Program-made: the position numbers and the translations under genes
The notes under the pieces: model-generated
Databases searched by the model: none
The model's input: the letters and a program-made list of their open reading frames with translations, nothing else
What the model was told of the DNA's origin: nothing
From: Chionis minor
Taxonomy: Eukaryota; Chordata; Aves; Charadriiformes; Chionididae
Length of the DNA stretch: 64,000 nt
Reading direction: 5' to 3'
Assembly: GCA_013398295.1 (NCBI GenBank)
Contig: VZSF01001068.1
Location: 159,265 to 223,264, forward strand
Shown here: positions 1 to 12,200 of the stretch, one piece after another
How the letters are laid out: every line of letters begins with the position of its first letter
Position numbering within the stretch: the stretch's first letter is position 1

Positions 1-175
1 CCCCCCCCTGGCGGCCCGCCCGCCCCGCCGCTTCCTGCCGGCCCTGCGGCTGCCCCCACGGCCGCGGCCTCCCGGGCCTGGCGTGAGGAGCTCCCGGGCC
101 GGCGGCGGGGTGGGCGCTGGCGGCGGGACGGGGTAGGCCGGGCGGGCCGGGCAGGCCCGAGAGCCGCCGGGCGAA
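1..175. promoter_or_regulatory. Edge of a CpG island at the left window boundary
   Basis: The first 175 bases are almost pure G+C with dense CpG, then composition falls sharply to ordinary A+T-rich DNA. This is the profile of one flank of a CpG-island promoter. No open reading frame or convincing splice site identifies the gene. It could be the 5' end of a neighbour transcribed leftward, the first-intron edge of a gene starting off the window, or a distal alternative promoter of GARRE1. In mammals LSM14A is the gene next to GARRE1, but I found no LSM14A exon here, so that link is only a guess. Confidence 0.6.
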
Positions 176-3100
176 AAAAGGCTGTTTTGGGCATAAGGCA
201 GAATATTGTTTCAGCACGGGCGTGCGCGGGAGTGTGTCACATTCCCGAGGTTGGTCTCTGCGGCTTCGCTGAATAAATCCCGGTGAAGTCGCATTTTAAG
301 CCCATAAGCCCCTTCATGGATCTGCGCCTAAATCAGAGTCACAGAGCGTGAACTTGACTCAGATCACTAAAATCACACCCCGTCTGAAGCAGCAGAATCA
401 GCATTTTTTCTTCGCTGCAAAACAAACAAAAAAACCCATTCTTAATTAATCCTTAATTAATATTAACAAATGTGTGCCTCTGGTATAGGGATAACAGTCT
501 GAAGAATGTCCGTCCTTGCCTCACGCTCACTTGTTTCTAAGGTTTGCTTTTTTAGGCTTCAAATAACTGTTTAATAGGCCAAAGTCTTCTTCAGCAAAAT
601 AGATCTTAATCACTTCATAGATTTTCTTTTTTTTTTAACATTTTTGGAGGCCACCCTCATCCCTGCCAGTCATAGGTTTGGGCAATTTCTTCGAGGCAAA
701 GCTGCTTCTCTCAGGCCGCCCGAATGTACCCGACCAGCCAGCAGTGCGTGCGGTTCCCTGTGTACCCTCGTGTGAGGGAGGAAAATGAAGGGACAAGTAA
801 CAATTGGACCGTGGAGCTGATCCCACAAGGAAGCACACAACCGCCCAGTAAGTCTGTAAGAAGTCGCTTAGGCCATCACGCACGCTGCCATGGAAATTTT
901 ACACATTTTACTTCCTTTCCACAGCCTTCAGGGTAAACCCCTCAGTAATCCTAGACTCCTGTTCATAGTCATGTGGTAACCCAGGATGTAAAGTTCTTTG
1001 GCCTAATAAATCTCTCCTATTAGTCATAGGGAGAGAACAAATAGATTTTTTGAAATGTTAGCCTTACTGATAGCGTTTGGCATTCAGCCATGAAATGCTG
1101 CTGACTCACCTGATCGATTTTTCTCAAACCAGGGCAAATGGGATTTCATTAAAGTGCTCTCACCGCATCCCTACCAAATCCAGGGATCCCTTACACACAT
1201 TTTTCCGAGTTTCTCTCCTGCTGTCAGCAGTGGTCGTTGTTCTCAGAGCACAGACTAGCCTCAAGCCGAAGGTCTGCCAGGTATACAAATTTATATTCAC
1301 TTCTCCTGCAGGTCCTCCCAGCTATCCTGTTGTTTCTTAAACGGTGATGATGTCTCAATTTTGCTTCTACTTTTCTGCTTTTATTGTTTCAAAATTGACA
1401 ATTCCCCTCTCCTGCCTTTCACTGTAAAACTTGGGTGGTATCTGAGGTGTTTCTCTCTTCACATTCGGGATTTCACTGCCTCTTGTTACTTGACCTGCTA
1501 AAATGTCTTTCAATGATTCCTTTCTTAAATCCTCATTCATTACTATAGTTCTTTTTTTTTACCTCACTTTTCCACTTCCTTTCCAACTGCCAAACCACAG
1601 TATAGGTCTGTAGCTTCTTAGTGCTCTGATCACGTAGCAATTGTGAATTTTGTAATTGTTCTTTCCTTTTCGTATGAAATTTGACTCCCATGTCCTTGTG
1701 TAGCACAACTGCACAACTGTAACTCAGTCCAAGTTTCAACACAGCTTTCTTCAATTTTGTTTCCCTTTTGCTGGCTTTTTTTATCACAGTAGTTGCACTA
1801 CTTGGATTGCCTCCAAATCCTCCGGATCTGATACCTCGAAGATCCTCAAGTTTATACGACCCAACCCAAAGTCAGCAGGATTTTGTTGGCTTCACATCCC
1901 AAATCTACAAGCGTTCTTCTCGTGCTTCCTTGTACATGTGCAAGAATGTGTAGGCTCAGGTAATCAATAATGTAATCACTAATGTATTAATTCTAGTTTG
2001 CATTACGGCCAAACTGTGACTGTAACATCACTGTCTTGCTACCAGTTCCACTTTCTGAAACGCCCATTTTGTTAGCCGTAACTAATGTGCTTACTGCTCA
2101 TACAATGTAAATTTCATTTATTTTCTTCTGTCATACTTTATTCTAAGATTTTGAGACGTTCCCTCTCATTTAATTAACCTTAAATTTTATAAATTTTCTG
2201 CCATTCATATTTTCTTTTCTTAGACCTCCTCCTTTCTTACTTCCTCTCTTCTTTCCCTAGGATATAGGGTATACACGCCTCAGAGAGTTCTAGAGTTCAA
2301 ACTGCTCCTGCAGCAGACTATGCAAATTTTATGACATAGGAGAAAGATACCCAGGTCAAGGTCCTAATTCTAATCTTTAAAGATCACAGGAGAGGTTTGT
2401 GGCTGTTCAGGAGCTGCTTGTCTCCCCATAAGCTGTGCAACAGCTGACCACCACAGGGACAGTGAGGCCTTGTCTACGTTGAAAAGGCCAATTGAATTGG
2501 ATTTGGACCTGGGAGGTTCAGCAGTCGAGGCAGCTGTTTCTTTGACAGCTGATAGCTGTCCTACCGATTTCCCTCAAGATTCATTTTAAGGCAGCTCTAA
2601 TGTAGATGGAAATGATAATGTAGAGTCAAGGCAAACCCTTAAACTAATGGCAGACGGACGGTGTGAACATAGTGGTGCTTCAGCTCTTGCAAAATAACCC
2701 GCTGAAACACATTCCCGTTCCAAAAAGTTTGGCCTTTTTAGGCCAAATCATAGGGAGGGATGCTACCCTTTGGGGTCGAGAAAGGGCATTTTAATAAAGG
2801 ATATTCTGCAACTGATGGAGATCAATTTTGTGACCTATAGGGTACAATGGTGGATTTACCACTTTACAAATGCCAGCCTCTATTAGCAACAGCTGCACAA
2901 CGACCTACTTATAAAAAAGACACGTGAAAATTCCATTTTGGAAGACAGCTGCATAGAAATTAATATTTCCAAATGAATGTGTAGAGCCTAAATACTACTG
3001 CCTCAGGCGCTTATGGCAGAAAGGTTAAGTGGCACGTTTAATAGATAATCTCTATGATTAATTTATCAGAAAGAACCAAGTGGCTAATTTCCCCTAATTG

Positions 3101-4619
3101 AAATTTTCTGGCATGATAAGAAATTTTCATATATAATTCCACTTCCATTTAAATTCATTGTACTAACTTATTTTATTATATGAAAGCAAACAAAACCACA
3201 GTCTTGAATCCTCCTTTCGTTTTCCACCAGTGAAACAGAATACTTGAGTGGCTGCAGAGAAAATAGTAGAATGGATTCTTCTGAGGACTGATGGTAAGAA
3301 ATGGGACCAGGCTTTCAAATCCAGTCCCAGGCTTCAAATACAACAAAGGGCCAGATTTGCAGAGTGCTTCACAGCCACCAGCTTTTGGGTTTAGCAGCGG
3401 GAGAAACCCGATGGCACGCTCACTACAGGGAACTGGGGGGAACAGGGCTCACTCGGATCAGCAAAGAAACTCGTACGTTTTAGGAGATGGAGCAAGCTTC
3501 AGGAAAAAAAGCACATAGCAATCTGAGGTTAGGACTGACTGTGTCAATGTACTAATTCTGAAGTATTTGAGCTCATTGCCTATACCTGCATTTTTAAGTA
3601 TGTCTAATAAATATAAGTGCCCTAATTTTTTAAGAAAGGGATGGCTTGCAAGGAGCAGTAGTATTTTTATGCAGTGTGATAGATACAAACTCTTCAGATC
3701 TGGCCCAGAGAGAGCAAACCACGCTAAGGACAGACAGGAAGAAATTGCTCTGAATTTAACTTCGCTAGGTAAATCAGTTAAACAATTTGAGGGGGGAAGA
3801 AAAGGGTACCTGGAATCTGCAACAGTGGAGAAGACTTGCCAGGGGAGAAGTAATACAGGTCTTACACAGAACCGAGAACAGCTGTTACCTTTGGGCCATG
3901 AGGTATTGTGTGTGTGGAAAATGTCAGTGTATTGGAAAATCAATGTCTCTGTTATATCCATGACTTTTCTGCCCTGTCATTTTTATTCCTGGGCTTTCTT
4001 TTCAGAATACTTTTTAAGTCTTTCTTGATGGTCAGTACAGCAATCAGAGGCGGCGATTACTTTGTTTAAGGCTCCCCGCTGCTAATTCTTTCCATGTTTT
4101 ATTGCTCGTCTATTGGAATTAATTTCTGTATGTAGTAATTGTTTGGTTGCAGCAAGTGCACGGGTCATATAGTCCTCATAAGGACTTTTGGTTCATTAGA
4201 TAAAACAAAATTTTGGAATGTGCATGTTTAGGAAACATGGATATTGATGGATCTTGTGCAGAGACAGCAGATCTCGAATCCACCGTACAGGTGCTCGGCG
4301 CTCCTGGGACGTGCTGCAGAGCATCGCAGCTTGGCACTGCTGAGAACTGAACCTCTGCGTGGCTCTCCGAGGGTTTCCTCAGGAACTCCACACTCCTTCT
4401 TTCAGCTCCTGCGCCATGTCTTCTGTACTAAAAAGCATTGCCGTTGATTAGAGTCACGATACGCAAACGCTTTGTGGCTAGAAAGTAGAACTGTGTCTTT
4501 AATACGCTTTTTATCTGTTGCAGGTTTTCCGGGTTTTAAAAGTCACGCAGAGAGATTTTGCAGTTTCCACTCCCTTCTCCTTCCCCCTGGGAGGGGTGGG
4601 GGGATTCTTAAATATTGCT
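176..4619. other. Non-coding intergenic stretch
   Basis: No exon-like ORF with recognisable protein similarity was found on either strand. Short ORFs of up to about 167 codons around 3.5-4.0 kb open on both strands at once and look random. A small inverted repeat (TTTGGCC at 2728-2734, GGCCAAA at 2741-2747) is present. The text near 3,345-3,375 (GGGCCAGATTTGCAGAGTGC) resembles wording common in old amniote interspersed repeats, but I cannot place it in a named family. Confidence 0.6.
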
Positions 4620-4955
4620 GCCTGCTCTTCGCAGACTTTGCCCTGGGTGGCAGCTTCCGACGTGGAAGAGGGTCTGGAGAGGCTGGGCCGGAGCCGGGAG
4701 CCAGAGGAGCCCCTGGGAGCCGGGAGAGAGCCCCGTCCCGCCCGGGAACCGCAGCCTCTGGGGGCAGGGACCAGCCGTGACCCACAGCCCGGGTGGCAGC
4801 TCGGTGTCGCGGGGCTGGGAGCAGCGGCTCTGCCGGGCCCGCACCGGCAGGTGGCGACACCGCACCGAGCGGCCCCCGGCTGCCCGCGGCGTCCCCCGGC
4901 CGCACCAGCGACCTGCGAGACCGGCACTGCCTTGTTTCCAGCTCTCTCCGGACGA
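4620..4955. promoter_or_regulatory. Isolated CpG-rich block
   Basis: About 335 bases are strongly G+C-rich with roughly 30 or more CpG dinucleotides, far above the flanking A+T-rich DNA. Several overlapping ORFs run through it in all frames, as expected of G+C-rich sequence, and none resembles a known protein. It could be an orphan CpG island (alternative promoter or enhancer) or an old G+C-rich repeat. It ends directly at a 25-bp minisatellite. Confidence 0.45.
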
Positions 4956-5080
4956 TCTCATGTTAGCACAAGCGTTCAAATCTCACATTAACACAAGCGT
5001 TCAAATCTCATGTTAACACAAGCGTTCAAATCTCACATTAGCACAAGCGTTCAAATCTCACGTTAGCTCAAGCGTTCAAA
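4956..5080. repeat. 25-bp minisatellite, five copies
   Basis: Five head-to-tail units of exactly 25 bases occupy 4956-4980, 4981-5005, 5006-5030, 5031-5055 and 5056-5080. Each begins TCTCA and ends with the invariant core CAAGCGTTCAAA. Differences are confined to the middle (TGTTAGC, CATTAAC, TGTTAAC, CATTAGC, CGTTAGC) plus one A-to-T change in the last unit. The alternation of the first four middle variants suggests spread as a 50-bp dimer. Confidence 0.97.
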
Positions 5081-5538
5081 AAACCCATTGTGAACATCTC
5101 TTCTTTTGGTGATTACGGCAGGGGCAGTGCTTTTGAACGCCCTCAGGGGTGGCCCATCTCCCACTGAAAGTTATGTGAAATTCAGTATTTGCGCTGGGGG
5201 TTCTGTTAATAATCAACATTTTTGGCAGATGTCACCCTTAAAATACTAGAGATCTGTCCAAAGCACGGACTTATTTTGTATACATGTAAAACTCAAGTCT
5301 CAAAAGTTTGAAATTACTTTTTTTGTTTGTTTGTTTTAAATAAGACACCTTTCTCCTTTTAAGAAATAATTATGTAGACTAAAACCCCCGTAACACAGAC
5401 ATCCTAAGAACATAAATTGTACTATGGTGGGGAAAAAATTTCCAATTATGTCAGAAGCATGGTCCATAATAGAGAGATTTTCTATAAGTTTCTTACGGAT
5501 TGCTTTTCGTCTATGAAAAAGGCAGTCAGAGTATAAAT
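5081..5538. other. Non-coding spacer
   Basis: No gene is visible. It includes a short (GTTT)n-like run near 5320-5336 and is otherwise ordinary A+T-rich DNA. Confidence 0.6.
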
Positions 5539-5628
5539 GCCACCATATTTTAATTACTTGGCCACCATATAAGCCACCATATTTTAATTACTTGGCCACC
5601 ATATAAGCCACCATATTTTAATTACTTG
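5539..5628. repeat. 34-bp tandem repeat, about 2.6 copies
   Basis: Two identical 34-base units (5539-5572 and 5573-5606) are followed by a 22-base partial unit (5607-5628). Each unit is itself a long and a short version of a GCCACCATAT motif. The copies are identical, so the expansion is recent and copy number may vary between individuals. Confidence 0.97.
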
Positions 5629-5769
5629 GCATTCTGAGATGGGTAATGGCAATAAGAGTTTAAAACACAGCTAGGATATGGGCTAATTTTCTCAGAGACA
5701 CAAAAATTGTCAAACTAGACCTTTTTTATATCAGAATTATATTAGCAATTTTACTAAGTAAAATAATAG

Positions 5770-6290
5770 TTCTCTGTGATTTAATATATTTATTACTGAT
5801 CTGGAAAGAAAGCAAAGATCTGAAAAGGGAGCAGCAAAATCTGTGGATGACAGATTATTTATATTAAGCTTAGAGAGGACTAGAAAGAACTTCCAAAGAT
5901 CCAACTAGACAATGTCACATGGGCAGGCTGATGGCGAGCAAAACTCAGTTGTGAGAACTGCACGGTATTGGGCTGTGGAAGGGAAGAAGGGAGTTATTTA
6001 AATCATTCCCAGCATTCTAAAAAAGCATATCAGCTCGCAGAATGACCGAGGCCGTGTTTAGCTGTGGCTGGAACAAATGAAATGTTGGGATGCATAAGAG
6101 AAGTGATAACGAGTAAGTTGAAGAATGTCAGAGAAGTCAGTATTGATACCTTCATCTGGAAGAAAGTGTAACGACACAGGCTGCAAAGATCTCAGTAAAG
6201 GATACTGCAAAGCTAGATGAAGTTAAAAGATGGATGAGAAGAATGACCTGGGCCAGGGAAAAGGCAAACTGAAAGATGTTTGGTTTTTAC
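5770..6290 (+). mobile_element. Ancient CR1-type LINE fragment with reverse-transcriptase core
   Basis: The stretch follows the text of CR1-family ORF2 downstream of the reverse-transcriptase palm. At about 5780-5809 it still reads F-N-I-F-I-T-D-L-E-R, the usual segment before the catalytic box. At 5843-5851 it reads V-D-D, the decayed form of the A/F-D-D box. Further matches include the segment around 6070-6110 (AAATGTTGGGATGCATAAGA) and an M-R-R-M-T-like segment near 6231-6255. Stops and indels show it is long dead. The 5' end and the 3' terminal repeats are missing. Family assignment is by recall of CR1 wording; a repeat-library search would settle the subfamily. Confidence 0.8.
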
Positions 6291-9200
6291 CCTTAAAATT
6301 AATTAGGCCTGAAAGGATTGTGATTAAAAAAACTAACTAAAAATTACAGAATGTTACAGAAAAGGTAGCTTTTGAACTTCAGTTTTGCTGTCCTATAACA
6401 GGAAAATGAGGAAGTTTGTTGTGAGATGCAAAAATAACAATAATAAAATAATATAAGCATGTAATTATATTACAAAACTTATTGTTAAGGGAAATCATTG
6501 AGACCAACAATTTCACAAGATTCAAAAAGAGATTCAGCGGTCAAATTATTACCAGTAATACTTGAAAACAGTGATTTCTTTGAGTAAGAAATTGTGGGAA
6601 GTGTATGAAAATGTCACGCTTCAGGTTTTTAACGTTCAAAACAGATTTAAGATTAGGTTGCTATCTAGTATGTACAGCAGCTCATTCATTACCTATGAGT
6701 CTTCTACACCTTCCTCCAAATCATCTGCTAATGGCTTCTGTTGGAAACAAGACATTAGGCGAAATGTGTATTAGTGAACAATTCCTATCCCCGCACTGCC
6801 TGGAATTTCTTCTTGTGAGTCATATTCTGCAGTGACCATATTCTTTAATTATAGTGAAATCACAGCTAGATTTCAGCAAGCCTCTGCAGAGCTGCATTTC
6901 GAGAGACCTAATAGTGGCTTCCTAATTTGCACAGTATTTACCCTAGTTATAGCAGGCAACTTTCAGGGGGAGGGGGAGCAAAATTTAAAAAAAAAATTAA
7001 GTGACGCAAACCTTTACCTTCCTGCAGAACAGCCAAGTGTCTCTGTTCTTCCCTTGACTATTCAACTGCTTCGGACCCTCAAGAGCACCGCCTGGCTTCT
7101 TGGCCGTCGTATTTGGGCTCCCAGGTGTCCAACACAAAGCTTCAGGCTGCATTAACACCTGCTTTGGGTATGACTGAAGTTGTTCACAATCTCTCCCAAA
7201 ATGGTTCCTGCACCTTTTGGGTTGACTTGATGGAAGCTCCATGGAGATCCCTAGCGCATAAGCAGTTGACATCTCTGTAAATACCTGGTAGGGAATACGC
7301 ATGGATGAGAACCCCAACCTCGTCCTTTCTCAAGAACCTAATATTTCCGTGCTTCAGATATGAGCCCACAAAATGATAGTAATGCTAATGCTTTCCATGA
7401 ATGGTAACTAGTTAATTAACATTTCTAAAAGTCCGGAAACCTCAGATTAATAATGCTCTGGAGTATAAAGACATAATATTATTTCATTGAGCATTTGTAA
7501 TTTCAAAAGCTCTATGCCTAAAGCTTTAATCAAACCCTGTAAGATGAGAGCAATTTCCCTTTTGTCACGTTTGGGTCTCTCGTCTCCGCTAAGATGTATG
7601 TGTAGTTAAACTGTGTCTTTCTTTTGAGGGGAGCGTGGCCACTACTGCTTATGTGATCAGGAAGCCAAACCCAACAGTAGACTCCTACACTTCAGAGAGG
7701 TGGATACTTTTAAGAGTTAATTTTACAAGATATGTTTCCTGAATTTACAGATTGTGACACTGTATCACTTCTATTAGCACAGACAAAACCTCCTTCTCCA
7801 TTAACTATTGGTTTGCTAAAGCTACCAAGTCACAGTGTCTCTAAAATATCTTGGTTCTAATGAAGATCACTATTTTTTGTTACATGAAACAAATACTGGC
7901 TACCAGATTTAAATCTGTGCTGGTAGCATAGATCTTGGGTAAAAATCCTCTCTATACGCCATTGATTTTAATGAGGCAGGAAATTAATTTATAATTTCCA
8001 GTTGCTATATCAAAAACTACAGAAAGCAAGGGTGTTTGAATAATGAGGAAAAAACTACGAATTTTCAGTAATGTCCACTGCTACAGAAATCAGAGCTTTT
8101 AATGGTGGTCAAGAACGCTTACTCGAATACTAGAAAATCACTTCAGATATTTATGTGTGACTTGAGGCTGAAATTTCATGGTCGATTGGCAATTGTGCCA
8201 TAAACATTAAGATAGGAACACAAGTGAAAATGTTGAGACGCCAATGACTTCAACGGCAAGAAATTGGGCCCCGTGCAATAGTCGTTTTCCAACTGACCCT
8301 ATGGAGCATCAGACTGCTTACTTGGACTCCCGGCCAGCGTCCAGGCAAAAATCTTTCTCTTTCCATAGGACCTCTGGCACAAAGGATAGTACACAGCAGA
8401 AGACTGTTATTCCAGCCTCATCGTCTGGCGTAGCCCACAGCATCAAGGACATTCCTGCACCTTCGGCACCAGTAGCAGCAAAGGCCGAGGATGTGGTGGG
8501 ACTGTCCCTTTCAAACGCAGCCGAGGTTTCTGCTGGATCCAAAGACTGCCCCGTGGTGGCCTGCACTCACCCGCGGGCCAGGGGCTACACAAAAGCAGCT
8601 CCGAGCACACGTGTTCTGTTCGTGTCTTCTGGGAAGCCAACTGTATGCAGAAAGCTTCTTCTGCTGGTTTTTTGTGTAATCGATACTGACGGGTAAATTC
8701 CTTCTGAAGTATTTTTAGACATTCCATATAAACTTCACCCAGTGCTTTGCAATTCAGTGTTTCTCTCCCTTTCCAAGCAGAGAAGCTGAAATAAGGTTTT
8801 TACTCTGAAAGGTGACTGGAAGAACAGCAATGGTGCCTCCTCTGGTTTTTATGTTGCGGTCGGTTTACAATTTCAATAAAGATCTACGTATTTACTTGTT
8901 GTCAGCCTGGTGCATTTAATATTAAAAGTTACTGACTGCAATATGAAAATGAATAGGAATTCAGGAAGCACAATTAATAACTCTGCTAATGATGCCAGGA
9001 AACTTACTCTTTCGTAACTGCATTAGCGGCGTCACACTAATGAGACAAACTGGCAGGAAAAATACTCATCTAAAAAGAAAGCAAGCAGGTTTTCTTTCTC
9101 ATGGAGAAGGACAGCAGAGTTGTTAAGTCTACGTTTTGACTGTATTTGCAGTAAAAGCCCTTGCCAAGCGGAGGGAGGAAACGGTTGCGCAAGCCTGCTC

Positions 9201-12200
9201 TGCGGGCCTGCCAGCCAGCCCTCCTCCTCTCCTCTCGCTTTTGTAAGGTGAGCCCATCCGTTAGGCAAAACCTGCTTCCACCGAAAACAATGGGAAAGCC
9301 ATTGTGATGGTAGTGGAATTATGTCAGTTCCCATAACTAGTACTTTTTCGAGTAATTGTTATAGTTATTATGCAGTATATTAGCATTAATTTAATATGAA
9401 TTATCACAATTGTCTGTAATTATAATGATATAAATATTACATATTGCACCTATTTTGCACATATACCATACAATAGAGAGGAAAGGTCTTACAACATGCT
9501 GCTTGAGAGAAATTTCCAGATTAAAAGTACTTTTCACAAGGGAAATGGTTTAATACAGACGTTTAAGTCACTTTGGTTCCTAGAGTATCTGTTTTGCAGT
9601 CATAGGCTCTGATCTACTCCCGTTAACACCAAAATTGCCACTCGTCTTGAAAGCAGCGGAACCAAGCTCAGGGAATATATTCTTTAAAATACTCTCACTA
9701 CTTCACACGTTCATCATTGCTGTGGCAAACTGCATACACGGCTGAGGAGCAGGAACTGGCAGTATCAAACAGGAGGCAACTCTAACTGGTTTGGTCACGT
9801 GCGTATTAATTCAAAGTTCTAGCAAAGTCCCCATGTATGATTTTTCCATGGTGGGTCCCCGGTGGGACGCAAAGCCAGCCCTAAAGCACTGCTCACGTGC
9901 AGCAGTTCTTGGCAGCCGAGCCGCTAACGCAGAGCGGTGAGACTTGTGCCATCACTTCTGTGACTGGTTTCCTTCCTCCCGTCTCCGCGGGGCTCCTGCC
10001 GGGAATGCAACCCGCCGCACTGGAGCGAGCGGTGATGCGCCAGTCTGCGCCTGCTGCAAAGCAGCCTAAAAACAAGCCCCAGTTGGGCAATGCCATTTGG
10101 TGCACAGCAGCACGGTACCGCAAAGCCGCTGCCCGCAAGGAGAAGGGCGTGTTCAACTGCGAGCCAAACGAATCTCGGGGTCTTCAAAAAATCCCCGAAA
10201 CAATCCTTTGATCTTCATTTATAAACGCGGTCTCTCAAGATTTATCATCATTGCAATTTAATGAATTTGCATCAGTGAAAGCATAATGAGAATGTCTCAT
10301 CAAAATTTCCTATTAATATTTTAAGATCTCAGCCCGTCTTGCAGCTTGTCTCAGTTGAAGGAAGTTCTCTGGTGATGCAGATTGGTTTCAGAAGATGTCT
10401 AACCCTCAGGTTGACATTTTTTCCCTGTTTGTATCAGGCAAGCCCGATTCTCTCGCCAGTATCTCTCTTTAAAATCCCAGTTCCATAGATGGAATCTTTT
10501 CCAAAAAATCTACACGTTAATGTTCTTTTTTCTACAGATGCAGTTTGAAATACCTGCCTGTAGTTTTTTGCTTGTGTCTATTATCAGACTCCTTGACTTT
10601 AAAAGAGTATGGTCACGCAGAAGGCACAAATGACTACAATGCAAATAACGGCAGGCTCTTCAATTACAACTTTACACCTCATTCTTCATGCTAGTGTGCG
10701 ATTTTGCAGGGGGAAAACTCTCCAGATCTTTGCATTTTCAAGGTTTTCAAATTCCTATTGAATTGGATTTTGAGGATATTGACGAATAATTATTCTTAAT
10801 TCATAAATTGCTGACCTTAAAACAAATGCCCCCATTTATTTTATGTAAAAACAGAGCGCAACTAGACACAGAATGGAAGATCATTAACTGCAGGTCCCGG
10901 GCCTTCAATGAAACCCATGTGTAAATGGATCTGACTGCCAGATCAGCACCACGATCTTAGAAGTCATTCAGTGAAAACATGAGCAAAGCTAACAGGCTTT
11001 AAATATCTGTTACTGCTACTATAGTTATGGCTGGAAATCCCCAAATTACATGTGTACCCTCGTACAGCTGGAAAAATGAGCTTTACAAAGATTTCTGTTT
11101 ATATATTTTCAGCAAAATGATTACATACTCTTAAAAACATAGGGTTTCAAACCACTACAGATTGAACTTCATTCTTATTATCTACTGTGCTGGTTTGCCA
11201 ATCTGACATGCACAAAACCCATGAGTGTCCCAAAGTATTATGAGCTTGATTTTCTCAGGAATCCACCATTCCTGGAATTGTGAGACAAAGCAAAACATGA
11301 AGTTGCATGGAACTTGCAATCAGGAGGCCAAAATTAGCAATTCTGAAGACTGTCAGTATGTTATTTAATCCACATGAGGGGAAAAACACAACTTCTGTCA
11401 GGGACAAATGTGTCTAATCACTAAATCCTGCTCTTCTGAAACCATCATTGGGGTCACCCTGCGCACGCAGTCAAGAGTTTGCTAGTTGGCACAGGGGTCA
11501 AGCTCACATGTTTGGGGGCAATTATTCCAGAAAATAGCAAATCACGTTACCTCAACAACTCTACAGATTATTTCTTCTCTAGCTTTGGGGCATGCATAGA
11601 TGTGCATGTCATACAATATAATTTCAGAGCACAATAACAGAAGTTCTTCACTACTTTTATGATTATTATGTGACGCAGTTTCCATGACAGGACAGAATTT
11701 TCTCCAAATTTGTAGAGAAGAGAAAATATTTACATCTGCATGGTGTCCCCAACTCAGAATGCTATTTTTAAGCCCCAATACTACTGCAGTTTACTTACCA
11801 TCTTCTTCTATTTGTAGCTTTCAGTATGGTGAAAAACAAAGCTAAGTATGACAAATCAACTCTGTGTATTTTTATTATATCAATTTTAGCAAAACCAGGT
11901 AATTTGTTATTTCTCACAATATCTGTGGTAACAATTAAAGGTAAAACAAACCCATGTGTGCACCTGTGCATGTACATACGCATTTCTCGGCATGTTTTAA
12001 GGTTGTCTTTGAGCTGGATAAAAGCTGACTACAGCTAGAATTAGCGAAATATCAAAAATGATGGGCTTATCATTCTATATTACCTTTATTTCATATTGAG
12101 GCAGCATGCATTTAGCTTACTTAGAGGAAGCTAAGCACAAGCTACTTTATTGTGATAAATTCACAATAGGTTCCCTCACTAATTAGTTCCCTTACTAATT

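Noticed and set aside
3458..4028. Overlapping ORFs of 167 (minus) and 153 (plus) codons
   Set aside because: They open on both strands over the same bases, show no domain or exon borders, and have unremarkable composition.
8244..8696. A 150-codon plus-strand ORF
   Set aside because: No recognisable family, a competing minus-strand ORF, and no codon or splice evidence.
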